Shown piece by piece: positions 51,153 through 60,688 of a stretch of DNA of 64,000 bases (the stretch's first letter is position 1; the number at the start of each line of letters is the position of its first letter). Made by a program: the position numbers and the translations under genes. Source of the DNA: VXNE01 sp965203615. Lineage in GTDB: Bacteria; Pseudomonadota; Gammaproteobacteria; Pseudomonadales; Azotimanducaceae. The stretch is from the NCBI GenBank assembly GCA_965203615.1, contig OZ241900.1:186001-250000 (forward strand), given 5' to 3'. The notes under the pieces are model-generated. The model was not told where the DNA came from. It searched no databases and was given only the letters and a program-made list of their open reading frames with translations.

Positions 51153-52373
51153 TCAGTCCATGATCGCCTGGCGAATGCTCTCCTCGAAGTCCCGGCGCGC
51201 GGGCCCGTACGGTTGCTGCAGCATGAGGACGCCGGCGAGTTCCTCGGCCGGGTCGGTCCAGGACACTGTGCCCGCCGCGCCGCCCCAGCCGAACGCCCCC
51301 GCGCTGCGCGGGCTATCCGCCGCAACCGGGTCGAGAACCACCGAGACGGTATAGCCGAAGCCCATGCCCTGGAGTCCCTTCGAGCCGCCGGCGAACAGGT
51401 CGCCCACGTGGTTGCTGGCCATCATTGCCACGGCACCGGGGCTCAGCAGACGGCGACCGGAGAGTTCGCCGCCGTTCGCCAGCATCTGCTGGAAGCGGAG
51501 ATAGTCCCTCGCCGTGCTCCACAGGCCACGGGAAGTCGCCTCGCCGTCCCACTTCGACATGTCGACGCCCCGGATGACGACCCGTCGCGGCAGCTTCGAT
51601 GGCGGCACCTTGAAGTGCGTGTCGTGCATTTCCAACGGCTCGAAAACCCGCGTCTGCAGGAACTCTTCGTACGACATGCCGGAGACGACCTCGATAATGC
51701 GGGCGACGACCTGGAGCGCACCGCCGTAGGACCAGCGCGATCCGGGGTGGAAGTCCAGCGCGAAGTCCCCAAGCATGGGAATGAAACCGGCAAGCGTCGC
51801 GCGGTTTACCCCGGGCTTCAGCCGCGTTCCCAGGCCGCCGCTCACGAGCCCGGACGTGTGCGTCAGCAGGTGATCGATCGTGATCGGCGTCTTCGCGGGA
51901 ACCAGCCGATGCGCCGGCGGGTTGCGGCGATTGACCTTGACCGGACTGATGTCCTTGTCCGTGGGTTCCGCCAGCACCGCCACCTGCATGTCGGCGAACT
52001 CGGGAATGTACTTCTCCACCGGATCGCTCGGATGAATCAGGCCCTCGTCGATCAGGATCATCGCCGCGACGCCGAGAACCGGCTTCGTCGACGACGCCAT
52101 GACGAAGATCGCGTCCCGCGGCATGGGGCGTTCGGCCTCGACGTCGATGAGCCCGTGGGCCTCGAAGTGAACCACCTTGCCCCGACGCGCCACGGCGGTC
52201 ACCGCGCCCTGAATCTTGCCGGCGTCGATGTGCCGTTGCATCGCCGCGTCAATCTGCTGCAGCCGCTCCGTGGACATGCCGACCGACTCCGGCTCCGCCA
52301 CGGGAATCTCGACGCCGCAGACAGCGACCGCCGAGATGGTGCAGAGGGTCGCAAGACCTGCTCTCAAGTACAT
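51153..52373 (-). CDS. Beta-lactamase-fold serine hydrolase (esterase type)
   Basis: 406 aa. A signal sequence (YLRAGLATLCTISAVAVCG) is followed by a class C-like domain: nucleophile in the S-x-x-K motif (MASSTKPVLG), Tyr in WSYGGALQVV (Y-x-N slot), and GWGGAAG at the KTG position. Family members are mostly esterases or D-aminopeptidases rather than antibiotic-degrading enzymes. It is divergent from the sulfatase gene and convergent with the SOD gene. Confidence 0.87.
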   Translation of the reverse strand: MYLRAGLATLCTISAVAVCGVEIPVAEPESVGMSTERLQQIDAAMQRHIDAGKIQGAVTAVARRGKVVHFEAHGLIDVEAERPMPRDAIFVMASSTKPVLGVAAMILIDEGLIHPSDPVEKYIPEFADMQVAVLAEPTDKDISPVKVNRRNPPAHRLVPAKTPITIDHLLTHTSGLVSGGLGTRLKPGVNRATLAGFIPMLGDFALDFHPGSRWSYGGALQVVARIIEVVSGMSYEEFLQTRVFEPLEMHDTHFKVPPSKLPRRVVIRGVDMSKWDGEATSRGLWSTARDYLRFQQMLANGGELSGRRLLSPGAVAMMASNHVGDLFAGGSKGLQGMGFGYTVSVVLDPVAADSPRSAGAFGWGGAAGTVSWTDPAEELAGVLMLQQPYGPARRDFEESIRQAIMD

Positions 52374-52489
52374 ACCACCGTGCTCCGCCCGAAAAGAAGC
52401 AGAATTCAGGCGCGGGCAACGCTTGTCAATGTCGATGTCGTCCGGCTGCGAGCCGAACTCCCCCACAACCGCCTGCGCTCGGCATCACT

Positions 52490-52517
52490 TTGTTCGGTTG
52501 TGCTGGCGGGCTAGAGT
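52490..52517 (+). promoter_or_regulatory. Candidate sigma70 promoter of the sulfatase gene
   Basis: TTGTTC (52490-52495) and TAGAGT (52512-52517) with a 16-bp spacer lie 34 bp before the sulfatase ATG. Two to three mismatches from consensus; position is right for the plus-strand gene. Confidence 0.4.
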
Positions 52518-52551
52518 AAGGGCCCCGAGACGGACAACGCAGCAGGCAAAC

Positions 52552-54006
52552 ATGAAACTTCGATGGATCCTGTCGTGGCTCTGCGTTGTTCTTACCGGTT
52601 CGCAATATCTCGCCGCCGATCGCCTGAACGTTCTCTTCATCACGGTGGACGACATGAATCGGGACTCGGTGGGCGTGTACGGCGCGAAGGTTCCGGGAAC
52701 GACGCCGAATATCGACCGGCTTGCCTCCGAAGGACTGCGGTTCGAACACGCGCACGTAACGGTAGCCATTTGCCAACCGACGCGGGCGGTCTGGATGACC
52801 GGACGCTATCCGCACAACAGCGGCGCATTGGGCTTCGATGAGATACGGTCCGGCGTGCCGACCCTGCCGGAGACGCTGAGGCAAAACGGTTTCTACACCG
52901 GAATCCTCGGCAAGACCCCACACGTCGTGCCGTCGCGGGAGAACGCCTTCGAGTACCGTCGCCAACGCGAAGAGATGCAGTACGGGAGGAGCCCGGACCT
53001 GTACGGGGGATTCGTCGCGGAGTTCCTGCGCGACGCCAGGAGCTCGGATCGGCCGTTCTTCCTCATGGTCAACACAGCCGATCCGCATCGGCCGTTCGAT
53101 ACGCGAACGCCCGCGGCGCAACGATCGCTTGTCGAAGCCGGCCCTGCAATGAACGACGAGAAATCCTGGTACCTCCGTGAATTTCCCGCGCCGTCGCGAA
53201 TCTACCAGCCGGACGAAATCGTCGTGCCGGGTTTCCTGCCGGATCTGCCGGAGATCCGGGAAGAGATCGCGATGTATTACTCCTCGGTGCGGCGAGCGGA
53301 CGATGTGGTCGGCCGGGTGCTCGATGAATTGAAAGCGGCCGGGGTTGCCGACAACACGCTCGTGATGCTCAAGTCGGACCACGGCATTGCCGTGCCGTTC
53401 GCGAAAACCAATGTCTGGCGGCACTCGACGCTGACGCCGTGGATCGTCCGATGGCCGGGCGTGATCAAGCCGGGCGTCCACGAGACCGAACACCTGGTGG
53501 CCGGGATCGATTTCGCGCCGACCATACTCGACATCCTTGGCATCGATGCGATGCAGGGCATGGACGGGCGATCCTTCCTGCAGGTGCTGGAAGGCAGGAA
53601 GCAGGATGGGCGTGAGTTCGTCTATACGCAGATCAACACGCTCGTCACGGGAGCGTCCTACACCATGCGATCAGTCCAGGGAAAACGCTTCGGGCTGATC
53701 TGGAATGCCTGGAGCGATGGCACAACGGTCTTCAGAAACGAGTCGACGAAGGGGCTCACCTGGAATGCGATGGTCAGCGCAGCCGAATCTGACTCGACGG
53801 TGGCCGCGCGCGTGCAGCACTTCCAGTATCGGGTCCCGCTGGAGTTCTACGACTACCAACAGGATCCGGATGCCCTCGACAATCGAATCCACGACCCTGA
53901 GGCGAAGGAAGCGATTCAGGCCTATGCCCTGCGGCTCGGCGAGTTCATGCGCTCCACCGGCGATTTCGCCCTGGCGGACTACGAGGGGTTGGGGCTGAGT
54001 CCGTAG
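52552..54006 (+). CDS. Type I sulfatase
   Basis: 484 aa secreted hydrolase of sulfate esters. Signal peptide (WILSWLCVVLTGSQYLAA), calcium ligands Asp33-Asp34 (FITVDDMN), and the Cys74-Q-P-T-R78 motif within ICQPTRAVWMTGR, where Cys is turned into formylglycine by a maturase not seen here. The later metal site is in MLKSDHGIAV. Iduronate-sulfatase-like layout. Substrates could be sulfated algal or host polysaccharides; this is inference. Confidence 0.93.
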   Translation: MKLRWILSWLCVVLTGSQYLAADRLNVLFITVDDMNRDSVGVYGAKVPGTTPNIDRLASEGLRFEHAHVTVAICQPTRAVWMTGRYPHNSGALGFDEIRSGVPTLPETLRQNGFYTGILGKTPHVVPSRENAFEYRRQREEMQYGRSPDLYGGFVAEFLRDARSSDRPFFLMVNTADPHRPFDTRTPAAQRSLVEAGPAMNDEKSWYLREFPAPSRIYQPDEIVVPGFLPDLPEIREEIAMYYSSVRRADDVVGRVLDELKAAGVADNTLVMLKSDHGIAVPFAKTNVWRHSTLTPWIVRWPGVIKPGVHETEHLVAGIDFAPTILDILGIDAMQGMDGRSFLQVLEGRKQDGREFVYTQINTLVTGASYTMRSVQGKRFGLIWNAWSDGTTVFRNESTKGLTWNAMVSAAESDSTVAARVQHFQYRVPLEFYDYQQDPDALDNRIHDPEAKEAIQAYALRLGEFMRSTGDFALADYEGLGLSP

Positions 54007-54030
54007 GTCATCTGCCGAGGATCCACACCG

Positions 54031-55959
54031 TCAACCCGTAGATGCGGTCTGCAAGTCCACGAACCTGCGGTAGTGTCCGTCCTCGCGGGCCATCAGTTCG
54101 GCGTGGGTGCCCTCCTCCACGACACGGCCCTCGTCAAGGAACACGACACGATCAGCCACCGCAATCGTCGACAGGCGATGCGCGATGACGATGACGATGC
54201 GGTCCCTGGCCGCCTCGTATAGCGCGTTGACGAGGTGCTCCTCGGTCTCCGGGTCGAGGGCCGATGTCGGTTCGTCCAGGATGAGGATGCGCGAGTCCTT
54301 CAGAAGGCCCCGGGCAATCCCGATACGCTGCTTCTGTCCCACCGACAGCTTGCTGCTCGAGGTGCCCAGCATGGTGTCGTAGCCCTCGGGCAACGAGGCG
54401 ATGAAGTCGTGAATACCTGCCGTTCGCGCGGCCTGTTCCACCTCTTCGGTGGTGGCGTGCGGTCTGCCCAGACGGATGTTCTCGAGGATCGGCTCGGCCG
54501 TGGTCTGCGTCTCCTGGAACACGTAGCTGATCTGCCCGCGCAGACTCTCGATCGTCACGTCGTTGACGTCTTGCCCGTCGATCAGGACCCGGCCCTCGCT
54601 TGCCGCGTGATAGCGCGGAAGCAGGTACGCAAGTGTCGTTTTTCCGGCGCCGGTAGGCCCGACGATGGCGACGATCTGTCCCATGCGGGCGTCGAATGTC
54701 ACATCCCGCAGGGCACGTCGGCCGTCCGGGTAGACGAATCCCGCCTGCCTTAGCGACACGCCCTGCGCGATCGGGGGCAAGACGCGGCTTCCCGTCTCCG
54801 TTTCGGGCGGCAGGTCGAGCATTGCGAACACCCGGCGGGCCCTGGCGGCATCGGCCTGTATGCCGACCCAGATTTTCGCCAGGCTCTGGGCCGGGTCCCG
54901 CATCGCGGCGAAGTATCCGATCACGACGACGTAATCGCCCGCGGAGAGGTCGCCAAATATCACCCAGGAGACGACAAAGACGGTAAAACCCCATTCGAGG
55001 AACTGGCCGGCGATCTGCAGGATGGTTCCCACCACGCCCTGGGCCAGGTCGCTGTAGCGGATGCGCTTGAACGACTCCGCGCTGTCGAGGCGGAATCGTT
55101 CACGTTCCGTCTCCCTCGCGCCGAGGCCCTGCACCGCCAGCATGTTGTCCATGCCTTCCTCGATGTTGCTGGTAAAGGCGCTCTGGGACGCCAGCATGGC
55201 CTGCGCGCGCCGTCGCAGCATGCGCGAGAAGGGCGCTACGACGAGCACGTACAGCGGCAGCGCACCCACGGCAAAAAACGCAACGGCGGGGGAATCGGGG
55301 TATGCGCTGAGCATGGTGGCGAGAGCTACGGCAAAGGTGCCCACGGCGAAGACCGGCTCCTGCACGACCGTGCGCATGATGCCGGGAATCACCTCCGTGT
55401 CGTTCATCACCCGGTACACGGAATCGCCGATCGGCTGGTCGTCCAGCTTGGTCATGGGCAGGGACTGCACGCTCTCGAACAGGCGGGAGCGCACGAGGTG
55501 AACGACGGACTGCTCTATTCGAATGTCGAACAGCGCCATCACGTACCTGTGCCCAAGCCTGGCGAGCAGACCCACCACGGTGAGCAGGGCCATCCAGAAC
55601 ATGATCCACCCCGCGGACGTGCCTTCGAGCATCTGCACCGCCGGGATCAGGAAGGACGGATAGCCGGTCACGTCTTCGACCGGCTGTCCCAGGACCACGT
55701 GATCGATGATGATCTTGCCCATCCACGGGGCCAATACGATGGCCAGGTTCTCGGGAACCCAATGGCTCACGAAGCTGATGCCATACCGGAACCACACGTA
55801 CCGGAGGAACAGCACGCTGCGGCCGATGATCCGGAAGGTCTGGCGGTAATCGATGTCGGTTTCGCGGTCGGCGAGACTCGCGCGATCGTCAAGTGCCTTC
55901 TCGTCCTCGCGCAGGGTGCGCAGGGAGAGTCGGGGCCGTTCGAGTTCCCGCTCAGCCAT
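54031..55959 (-). CDS. ABC exporter, transmembrane-ATPase half 1
   Basis: 642 aa. An N-terminal charged extension of about 50 residues, six membrane helices (about 55-350), then the ATPase domain: Walker A GPTGAGKTT, Q-loop SYVFQETQ, signature LSVGQKQ (one change from LSGGQ), Walker B ILILDEPTSALD with catalytic Glu, H-loop IAHRLS. Its ATG overlaps the stop of the upstream half by 8 bp, so the two halves are co-translated and likely form a heterodimer. Substrate unknown: lipid, peptide or drug. Confidence 0.92.
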   Translation of the reverse strand: MAERELERPRLSLRTLREDEKALDDRASLADRETDIDYRQTFRIIGRSVLFLRYVWFRYGISFVSHWVPENLAIVLAPWMGKIIIDHVVLGQPVEDVTGYPSFLIPAVQMLEGTSAGWIMFWMALLTVVGLLARLGHRYVMALFDIRIEQSVVHLVRSRLFESVQSLPMTKLDDQPIGDSVYRVMNDTEVIPGIMRTVVQEPVFAVGTFAVALATMLSAYPDSPAVAFFAVGALPLYVLVVAPFSRMLRRRAQAMLASQSAFTSNIEEGMDNMLAVQGLGARETERERFRLDSAESFKRIRYSDLAQGVVGTILQIAGQFLEWGFTVFVVSWVIFGDLSAGDYVVVIGYFAAMRDPAQSLAKIWVGIQADAARARRVFAMLDLPPETETGSRVLPPIAQGVSLRQAGFVYPDGRRALRDVTFDARMGQIVAIVGPTGAGKTTLAYLLPRYHAASEGRVLIDGQDVNDVTIESLRGQISYVFQETQTTAEPILENIRLGRPHATTEEVEQAARTAGIHDFIASLPEGYDTMLGTSSSKLSVGQKQRIGIARGLLKDSRILILDEPTSALDPETEEHLVNALYEAARDRIVIVIAHRLSTIAVADRVVFLDEGRVVEEGTHAELMAREDGHYRRFVDLQTASTG

Positions 55960-58525
55960 CGTCCCGGTCTTCCCTTTGGCGCTCTACCAGGTTCGCCTCG
56001 GATTGAACGAACGCCCGGTAGCGGCCATCCGCAATGCCCATCAGGGTCTCGTGACTGCCGCTTTCCACGATGCGGCCCCCGTCGAGATAGAGGATGTTGT
56101 CCGCGCGGCGGATGGTCGAAATCCGGTGGGTAATCAGGAACACCGTGCGCGCGGCCGTCCGGGCACCTGTCTCGGTGACGCGCCCGGCGCTCCATTCCGC
56201 GAGGTTCGACAGGACGCGGTGTTCGGTTTCGGCATCGAGGGCCGCGGTCGGTTCGTCCAGCACGAGGATCGGCGTATCGCGCACGAGGGCGCGGGCTATC
56301 GACAGGCGCTGGCGCTGGCCGGTGGACAACCTGCCGCCCCGGTCGCCGAGGACGGTGTCGAGTCCCTCGGGCAACCCGTCGAGGAAATCCTCCATGCACG
56401 CCAGCCGTATGGCCTCGATCACGGCCTCGTCGCTCGCATCCTGGGCGGCGTAGCGGATGTTGTCGCGGACCGACAGGCGGAACAGCACGTTTTCCTGCAG
56501 CGCGATGGCGATGTTGGCGCGCAACGAGTCGACCTGGCAGTCGCGCAGGTCCCGGCCGTCGATGCGTATCGACCCCCCGTCCGGGTCGTAGAGGCGCAGC
56601 AGCAGGTTCATCAGCGTCGTCTTGCCGGCGCCGGTAGGACCCACGATGGCGGTGACCGTGCCCGGCCGCGCGGTAAAGCTGACGCCCTCCAAAACGGGGC
56701 GGTCCTCACCGTAGGCGAAGGTGACGTCTTCGAAACGCACCTCTCCCATGCGAGGGGTGCCCCCTCCTCCCAACCCGTCCAGCGGCAATGCGCCGGCCCT
56801 GTCCCGGATCTCGGATTCCATGTCGAGAATCTCGAATGCGCGGCGCAGGCCCATGGCCATGACCTGGGCGCCGCCCCATGCGTCCACGAGTTTCGGAATG
56901 CGGGTGGCCGCCTCGGAGAACTTCTCCTGGGCCCACCGATAGGCGGTCAGGTTCCACAGTACGAACGAGAATCCGGCCAGCGCGATCAGTTCGTTCGCGA
57001 AGGTCGGACGTCCCGCGTTCGCCCACAGGGCCATGAGGACGGTGCCAGCCAATATGAGGGACCCGTAGATGAGTCCCATGGCCACGCCGACGACCGTATG
57101 CACCCGCGTTTGACGGTAATCGGCGTTGAAGGCGATGAGCGAGTCCAACTCGAACCGGTCCTGCGACTGCCTCTCGACGCCGTAGGCCTTGTTGAGACGA
57201 ACCGCGCGGAACGCCTCCTGAACCCTCGAAGTCAGGTCGGCGTTGGCCATGCGCATGACGAGATTCCGCGTGCGGAACCTGCGCATGGCCCAGTACGCCA
57301 GCAGGATCAGGGGGAAGAAGCTGACGAAAACGGCAAAACCCAGCCACGGGGACAGGAGCACCACCAGGACCACCAGGAACAGGCACTGGATGGTTCCCCT
57401 CGATAGGCCCATAAGGAGGTCCAGGACGCCCGTGACCTCGCTGGCGTCAACCTGGACTCGGAAGATGGAATCGCCCGTGCGGTGGTCGCTGTGGTACCTG
57501 AGCGACAGGCGCTGCCAACGGTCCGCCAGGGCAAGACGCAGATCCTGTTCGATATTCTGCATGAACCAGGTGCGGTAGTACTCGATGAGGGGGCCGAAGA
57601 GGAAGAGCGGCATCATGACCGCGAATTGGATCAATACCACCTTCCAGATCAGGGCCATCCGCTGCCCCTGCGCGAGTTGCCCCGTGACGTCGCTGGACAT
57701 CTCGGGCTCACCGAAGAGTTCCGCCCTGCCGGGGTTGAGCGGGTCGGCCTGCAGAATGGACTGGTTGAGCAGGTCCGCCACCAACAGCCCCATGACGAGA
57801 AAGAGAATGCCCTCCAGCGCCACGTAGCCGTACCAGTAGACCATGTGCGACGCCACACGAACGCGGCATCGAAGACGCATCTCTCCTGCGCAGCGGTCGA
57901 CCCCGAACTGCAGTATCCAGCCCAGCATGCACGCGCCGGTAACAGCTCCCGCGTACCAGCCGTCGGCGACACCTTCGACGTAGGTGGCCGCCACCACGTT
58001 GGCGGCCACGCCGAAGATGAGCAGGGCGAATGCGAAGACCCTCTGGATCTGGCCGGTCAAGAGGGCAACGGGCCACGCGCACAGCGTCATGGCCAGTATG
58101 GCGGCATACAGAAGGTTGAATGGGTACGCGAGGCTCGCCGGAACGTAGCCCAGGTAGGGACCGCCCATGGCCACCGCCGTAACCAGGGGCGGGACATAGC
58201 CGAATCCATGTCCCCGGCCCGATACGGCCTCGGCCACCCGGTCCTCGATGCCCTGGCCAGGCACCCACCAGCGGCCGTAGACCTGCGGCCTGATATACGG
58301 CCAGGCGCGCAGCAGCAGATAGAGAACCGCCCTGATGCTGCCCCTGTCGTCGGACACGCGCAGGTCCCGATCGGGCGGGATAGGGTCGCCTTCGCGGAAG
58401 TAGGGCAAGGCCCTTGCGAGGGCTTTGTGACGGCCATGGTCCGTTTTCAGCAGTGCCTCCTTCCACCAGTAACGCCCGGGGCATCCGGACGGACACATCA
58501 CCGCAGCAGCCGTCGTGCCGGCCAC
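55952..58525 (-). CDS. ABC exporter, enlarged transmembrane-ATPase half 2
   Basis: 857 aa, about 200-250 more than a normal half-exporter. The extra N-terminal part contains a soluble segment and several added hydrophobic helices (VTAVAMGGPYLGYVPASLAY; LLYAAILAMTLCAWPVALLT; FALLIFGVAANVVAATYV) before the usual six-helix core and ATPase (Walker A GPTGAGKTT, signature LSTGQRQR, Walker B ILVLDEPTAALD, H-loop ITHRIS). The linker before the ATPase (GGGGTPRMGE) is encoded by the dispersed repeat at 56747-56766. The start is uncertain: GTG 58525 or ATG 58498, neither with a clear ribosome-binding site. Confidence 0.85.
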   Translation of the reverse strand: MAGTTAAAVMCPSGCPGRYWWKEALLKTDHGRHKALARALPYFREGDPIPPDRDLRVSDDRGSIRAVLYLLLRAWPYIRPQVYGRWWVPGQGIEDRVAEAVSGRGHGFGYVPPLVTAVAMGGPYLGYVPASLAYPFNLLYAAILAMTLCAWPVALLTGQIQRVFAFALLIFGVAANVVAATYVEGVADGWYAGAVTGACMLGWILQFGVDRCAGEMRLRCRVRVASHMVYWYGYVALEGILFLVMGLLVADLLNQSILQADPLNPGRAELFGEPEMSSDVTGQLAQGQRMALIWKVVLIQFAVMMPLFLFGPLIEYYRTWFMQNIEQDLRLALADRWQRLSLRYHSDHRTGDSIFRVQVDASEVTGVLDLLMGLSRGTIQCLFLVVLVVLLSPWLGFAVFVSFFPLILLAYWAMRRFRTRNLVMRMANADLTSRVQEAFRAVRLNKAYGVERQSQDRFELDSLIAFNADYRQTRVHTVVGVAMGLIYGSLILAGTVLMALWANAGRPTFANELIALAGFSFVLWNLTAYRWAQEKFSEAATRIPKLVDAWGGAQVMAMGLRRAFEILDMESEIRDRAGALPLDGLGGGGTPRMGEVRFEDVTFAYGEDRPVLEGVSFTARPGTVTAIVGPTGAGKTTLMNLLLRLYDPDGGSIRIDGRDLRDCQVDSLRANIAIALQENVLFRLSVRDNIRYAAQDASDEAVIEAIRLACMEDFLDGLPEGLDTVLGDRGGRLSTGQRQRLSIARALVRDTPILVLDEPTAALDAETEHRVLSNLAEWSAGRVTETGARTAARTVFLITHRISTIRRADNILYLDGGRIVESGSHETLMGIADGRYRAFVQSEANLVERQREDRDDG
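56747..56766. repeat. Dispersed 20-bp repeat inside an ABC transporter gene
   Basis: CATGCGAGGGGTGCCCCCTC, identical to part of each 45-bp unit at 23575-23709. Here it is in frame and encodes the Gly-rich linker between membrane and ATPase domains. Confidence 0.85.
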
Positions 58526-58613
58526 CGCGACCGCACTTGCGGAGAAAGGGCCTGACTTCCTATCGACGACTCAAAGAACTTACACTGGCGGGACACAAAC
58601 AACGAGGGCGACC

Positions 58614-59411
58614 ATGGTCAATATCGAAGACCTGTATTCCATGAAGGGCAAAGTCTGCGTCGTGACGGGCGGCTCCAGCGGCATTGGCAGCTACATGGCG
58701 GAGGGGTTCCTTGCCGCCGGTGCGGCGAGGGTATACATCACCGCGCGGTCGGAAGACACGCTCCGGGCCAAGGCGGCCGAACTCAGCGGAATGGCCGATG
58801 GCGAGTGCATTGCCATTCCCGGTGACCTCGCCACGATGGAGGGCTTGGCCGACCTCTCCGCGGCGCTGCGCCGTGATGAGGACTACATCGACGTACTGGT
58901 CAACAACGCGGGTCTCGGTACCGGCGGCCCGTTCGAGCGCATGGACGTTGCGGACTGGGACAGGACCATGGACCTCAACCTGAGGTCGCCGCTATTCCTT
59001 ACCCAGGCATTGCTTGACCTTCTGAAGAAGAACGCGACGCCCGAGGATCCCGCGCGCGTCATCTTCACCGGTTCGGTGGCAGCCAGTGGGGTCTACGCGC
59101 ATGTCATGGCCTATTCCACCAGCAAGAACGCGATCGAACACCTCACCCCGTCGCTCGCACTGGCTCTCTGCGAGGACAACATCCTGGTGAACACGATCGC
59201 ACCCGGCAGGTTCTACTCCGAAATGACCCGGGGCGCCTGGCAGGACCCCGAGGCTGAACGTTTCAAGCGGGAACTCGAGAGAATCCCGACGCACCGCTAC
59301 GGGGACCTGGAAGACATGGCCGGGGTGGCGGTGATGTTGTGCAGCCGGGCAGGATCCTATTTCACGGGCGAGGTGCTCAACGTCGACGGCGGACACCGCC
59401 TGCGACACTGA
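58614..59411 (+). CDS. Short-chain dehydrogenase/reductase
   Basis: 265 aa: TGGSSGIGSYMA (cofactor), an Arg in ITARSEDTL that favours NADP, NNAGLG, and Ser/Tyr/Lys in TGSVAASGVYAHVMAYSTSKNA. The C-terminal YFTGEVLNVDGGHRL is typical of classical SDRs. Substrate unknown. GAGGGCGACC before ATG 58614 sets the start. It is divergent from the ABC genes, and the TlpA-like gene follows 37 bp later, so these two may form an operon. Confidence 0.88.
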   Translation: MVNIEDLYSMKGKVCVVTGGSSGIGSYMAEGFLAAGAARVYITARSEDTLRAKAAELSGMADGECIAIPGDLATMEGLADLSAALRRDEDYIDVLVNNAGLGTGGPFERMDVADWDRTMDLNLRSPLFLTQALLDLLKKNATPEDPARVIFTGSVAASGVYAHVMAYSTSKNAIEHLTPSLALALCEDNILVNTIAPGRFYSEMTRGAWQDPEAERFKRELERIPTHRYGDLEDMAGVAVMLCSRAGSYFTGEVLNVDGGHRLRH

Positions 59412-59448
59412 CGCGCTTCAGGATGCTTGAGGCAAGGAGGTCCCTGTA

Positions 59449-60678
59449 ATGCAATACGATCCATCCATCACGCGGCTGCCTGTCCATCTGCGGCCCCCCG
59501 GCCGATTGTTCCGGCGGTGGACCTGGCAGCCATCCGTGATCGTCGCGCTGGCCATCGCCACATCCCTGGCGGCGGGCCCGGAGACCAACGTTGCCGATTA
59601 CGTCATCGTTGGAGAACTGGGCGACGCTGTCACGAGCGGTGAGGTGGTGGTGACGCGATCATCCGTCAACTATGGAGCAAGCGACGAAGTGGATCGGGCA
59701 TCGATCTCCGACGGGAAGTTTCGCGTCGCCGGGCAGATAGACGACGACATGGGCGTCGTGACGTTGACAGCCGAGGATTCGGCGGGCACCACGTTCGGCA
59801 CTGCACGGTTCATACTCGAACCGGGCGAGATCCGGGTACAGTACGACGGACCCGCGGAAGGACTCCTGGTTGACGGTGGGCCGTACAACCAACGAGTCAT
59901 CGGTGCCTGGTACGACACCGATGAGTTTCAAGCGCTCCAGACCGACTACGCCAAGGCGATGGCGGCGGCCATGGAGCTCGAAGATGAGTCTGAGCGCCAG
60001 GCCGTCATGCAGGAATTGATGCGTGCGCAGAACGCGCGGAACCGATTCCGGGGTGATGCACTACGTGCCATCGCGCTCTCCGACGACGACCCGCTCGCCA
60101 GCTTCTTCGCCCTTCAGATGGGTGGACTTGGCGGGACCGATGCCCTCGATCGCCTGGACGAACTCGAGGCCATCGCCGAGCTTCCCGCCACCGCAAAGGC
60201 ACTTCGATCCGTGAGGGAGACCCAAAGCCGCATTTTCACGCGACGGATGTCCCGCGTCGGCGACAAGGTCGAGGAATTCTCCGTTCCCGGCCTCGATGGC
60301 AAGATCCACGGTCTCGCAAACGCCCTGGCCGAGAACGAGGTCGTGCTGGTCGAGCTCTGGGCGTCCTGGTGCGGCCCCTGCCGGGCAGACGTGCCCCACC
60401 TGAAGGAAGCACTCGAGCAGTACGGCGAGCGCGGCTTCGACATCTTCGGTTTCTCGTTGGACGCCGATCGGGAGGACTGGGAGGACGCATCCATCGAGGA
60501 CGGGATCACCTGGACAAACACCAGTGACCTGAAGGGCTACGACAGCCCGATCGCCGCGCAGTTCGGCGTACGGATGATACCGATGAACATACTGGTCAGG
60601 GCCGACGGCGAGATCGTCGCCCTGCACGCGCGCCAGGAGCGCTTGATGGCGAAGCTGTCGGAGTTGCTTGACGAGTGA
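59449..60678 (+). CDS. TlpA-like membrane-anchored thioredoxin with N-terminal DUF4369-type domain
   Basis: 409 aa. One N-terminal membrane segment (SVIVALAIATSLAAG, about 30-44), a beta-rich domain (about 50-140) and a helical middle typical of TlpA/ResA proteins with an added DUF4369-like region, then a thioredoxin fold with redox Cys in WASWCGPCRADVPHL near residue 307 and the cis-Pro in VRMIPMNILV. It reduces disulfides in the periplasm, for example during cytochrome maturation. AAGGAGG lies 8 bp upstream of the ATG. Confidence 0.88.
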   Translation: MQYDPSITRLPVHLRPPGRLFRRWTWQPSVIVALAIATSLAAGPETNVADYVIVGELGDAVTSGEVVVTRSSVNYGASDEVDRASISDGKFRVAGQIDDDMGVVTLTAEDSAGTTFGTARFILEPGEIRVQYDGPAEGLLVDGGPYNQRVIGAWYDTDEFQALQTDYAKAMAAAMELEDESERQAVMQELMRAQNARNRFRGDALRAIALSDDDPLASFFALQMGGLGGTDALDRLDELEAIAELPATAKALRSVRETQSRIFTRRMSRVGDKVEEFSVPGLDGKIHGLANALAENEVVLVELWASWCGPCRADVPHLKEALEQYGERGFDIFGFSLDADREDWEDASIEDGITWTNTSDLKGYDSPIAAQFGVRMIPMNILVRADGEIVALHARQERLMAKLSELLDE

Positions 60679-60688
60679 GTCGCTGAAC

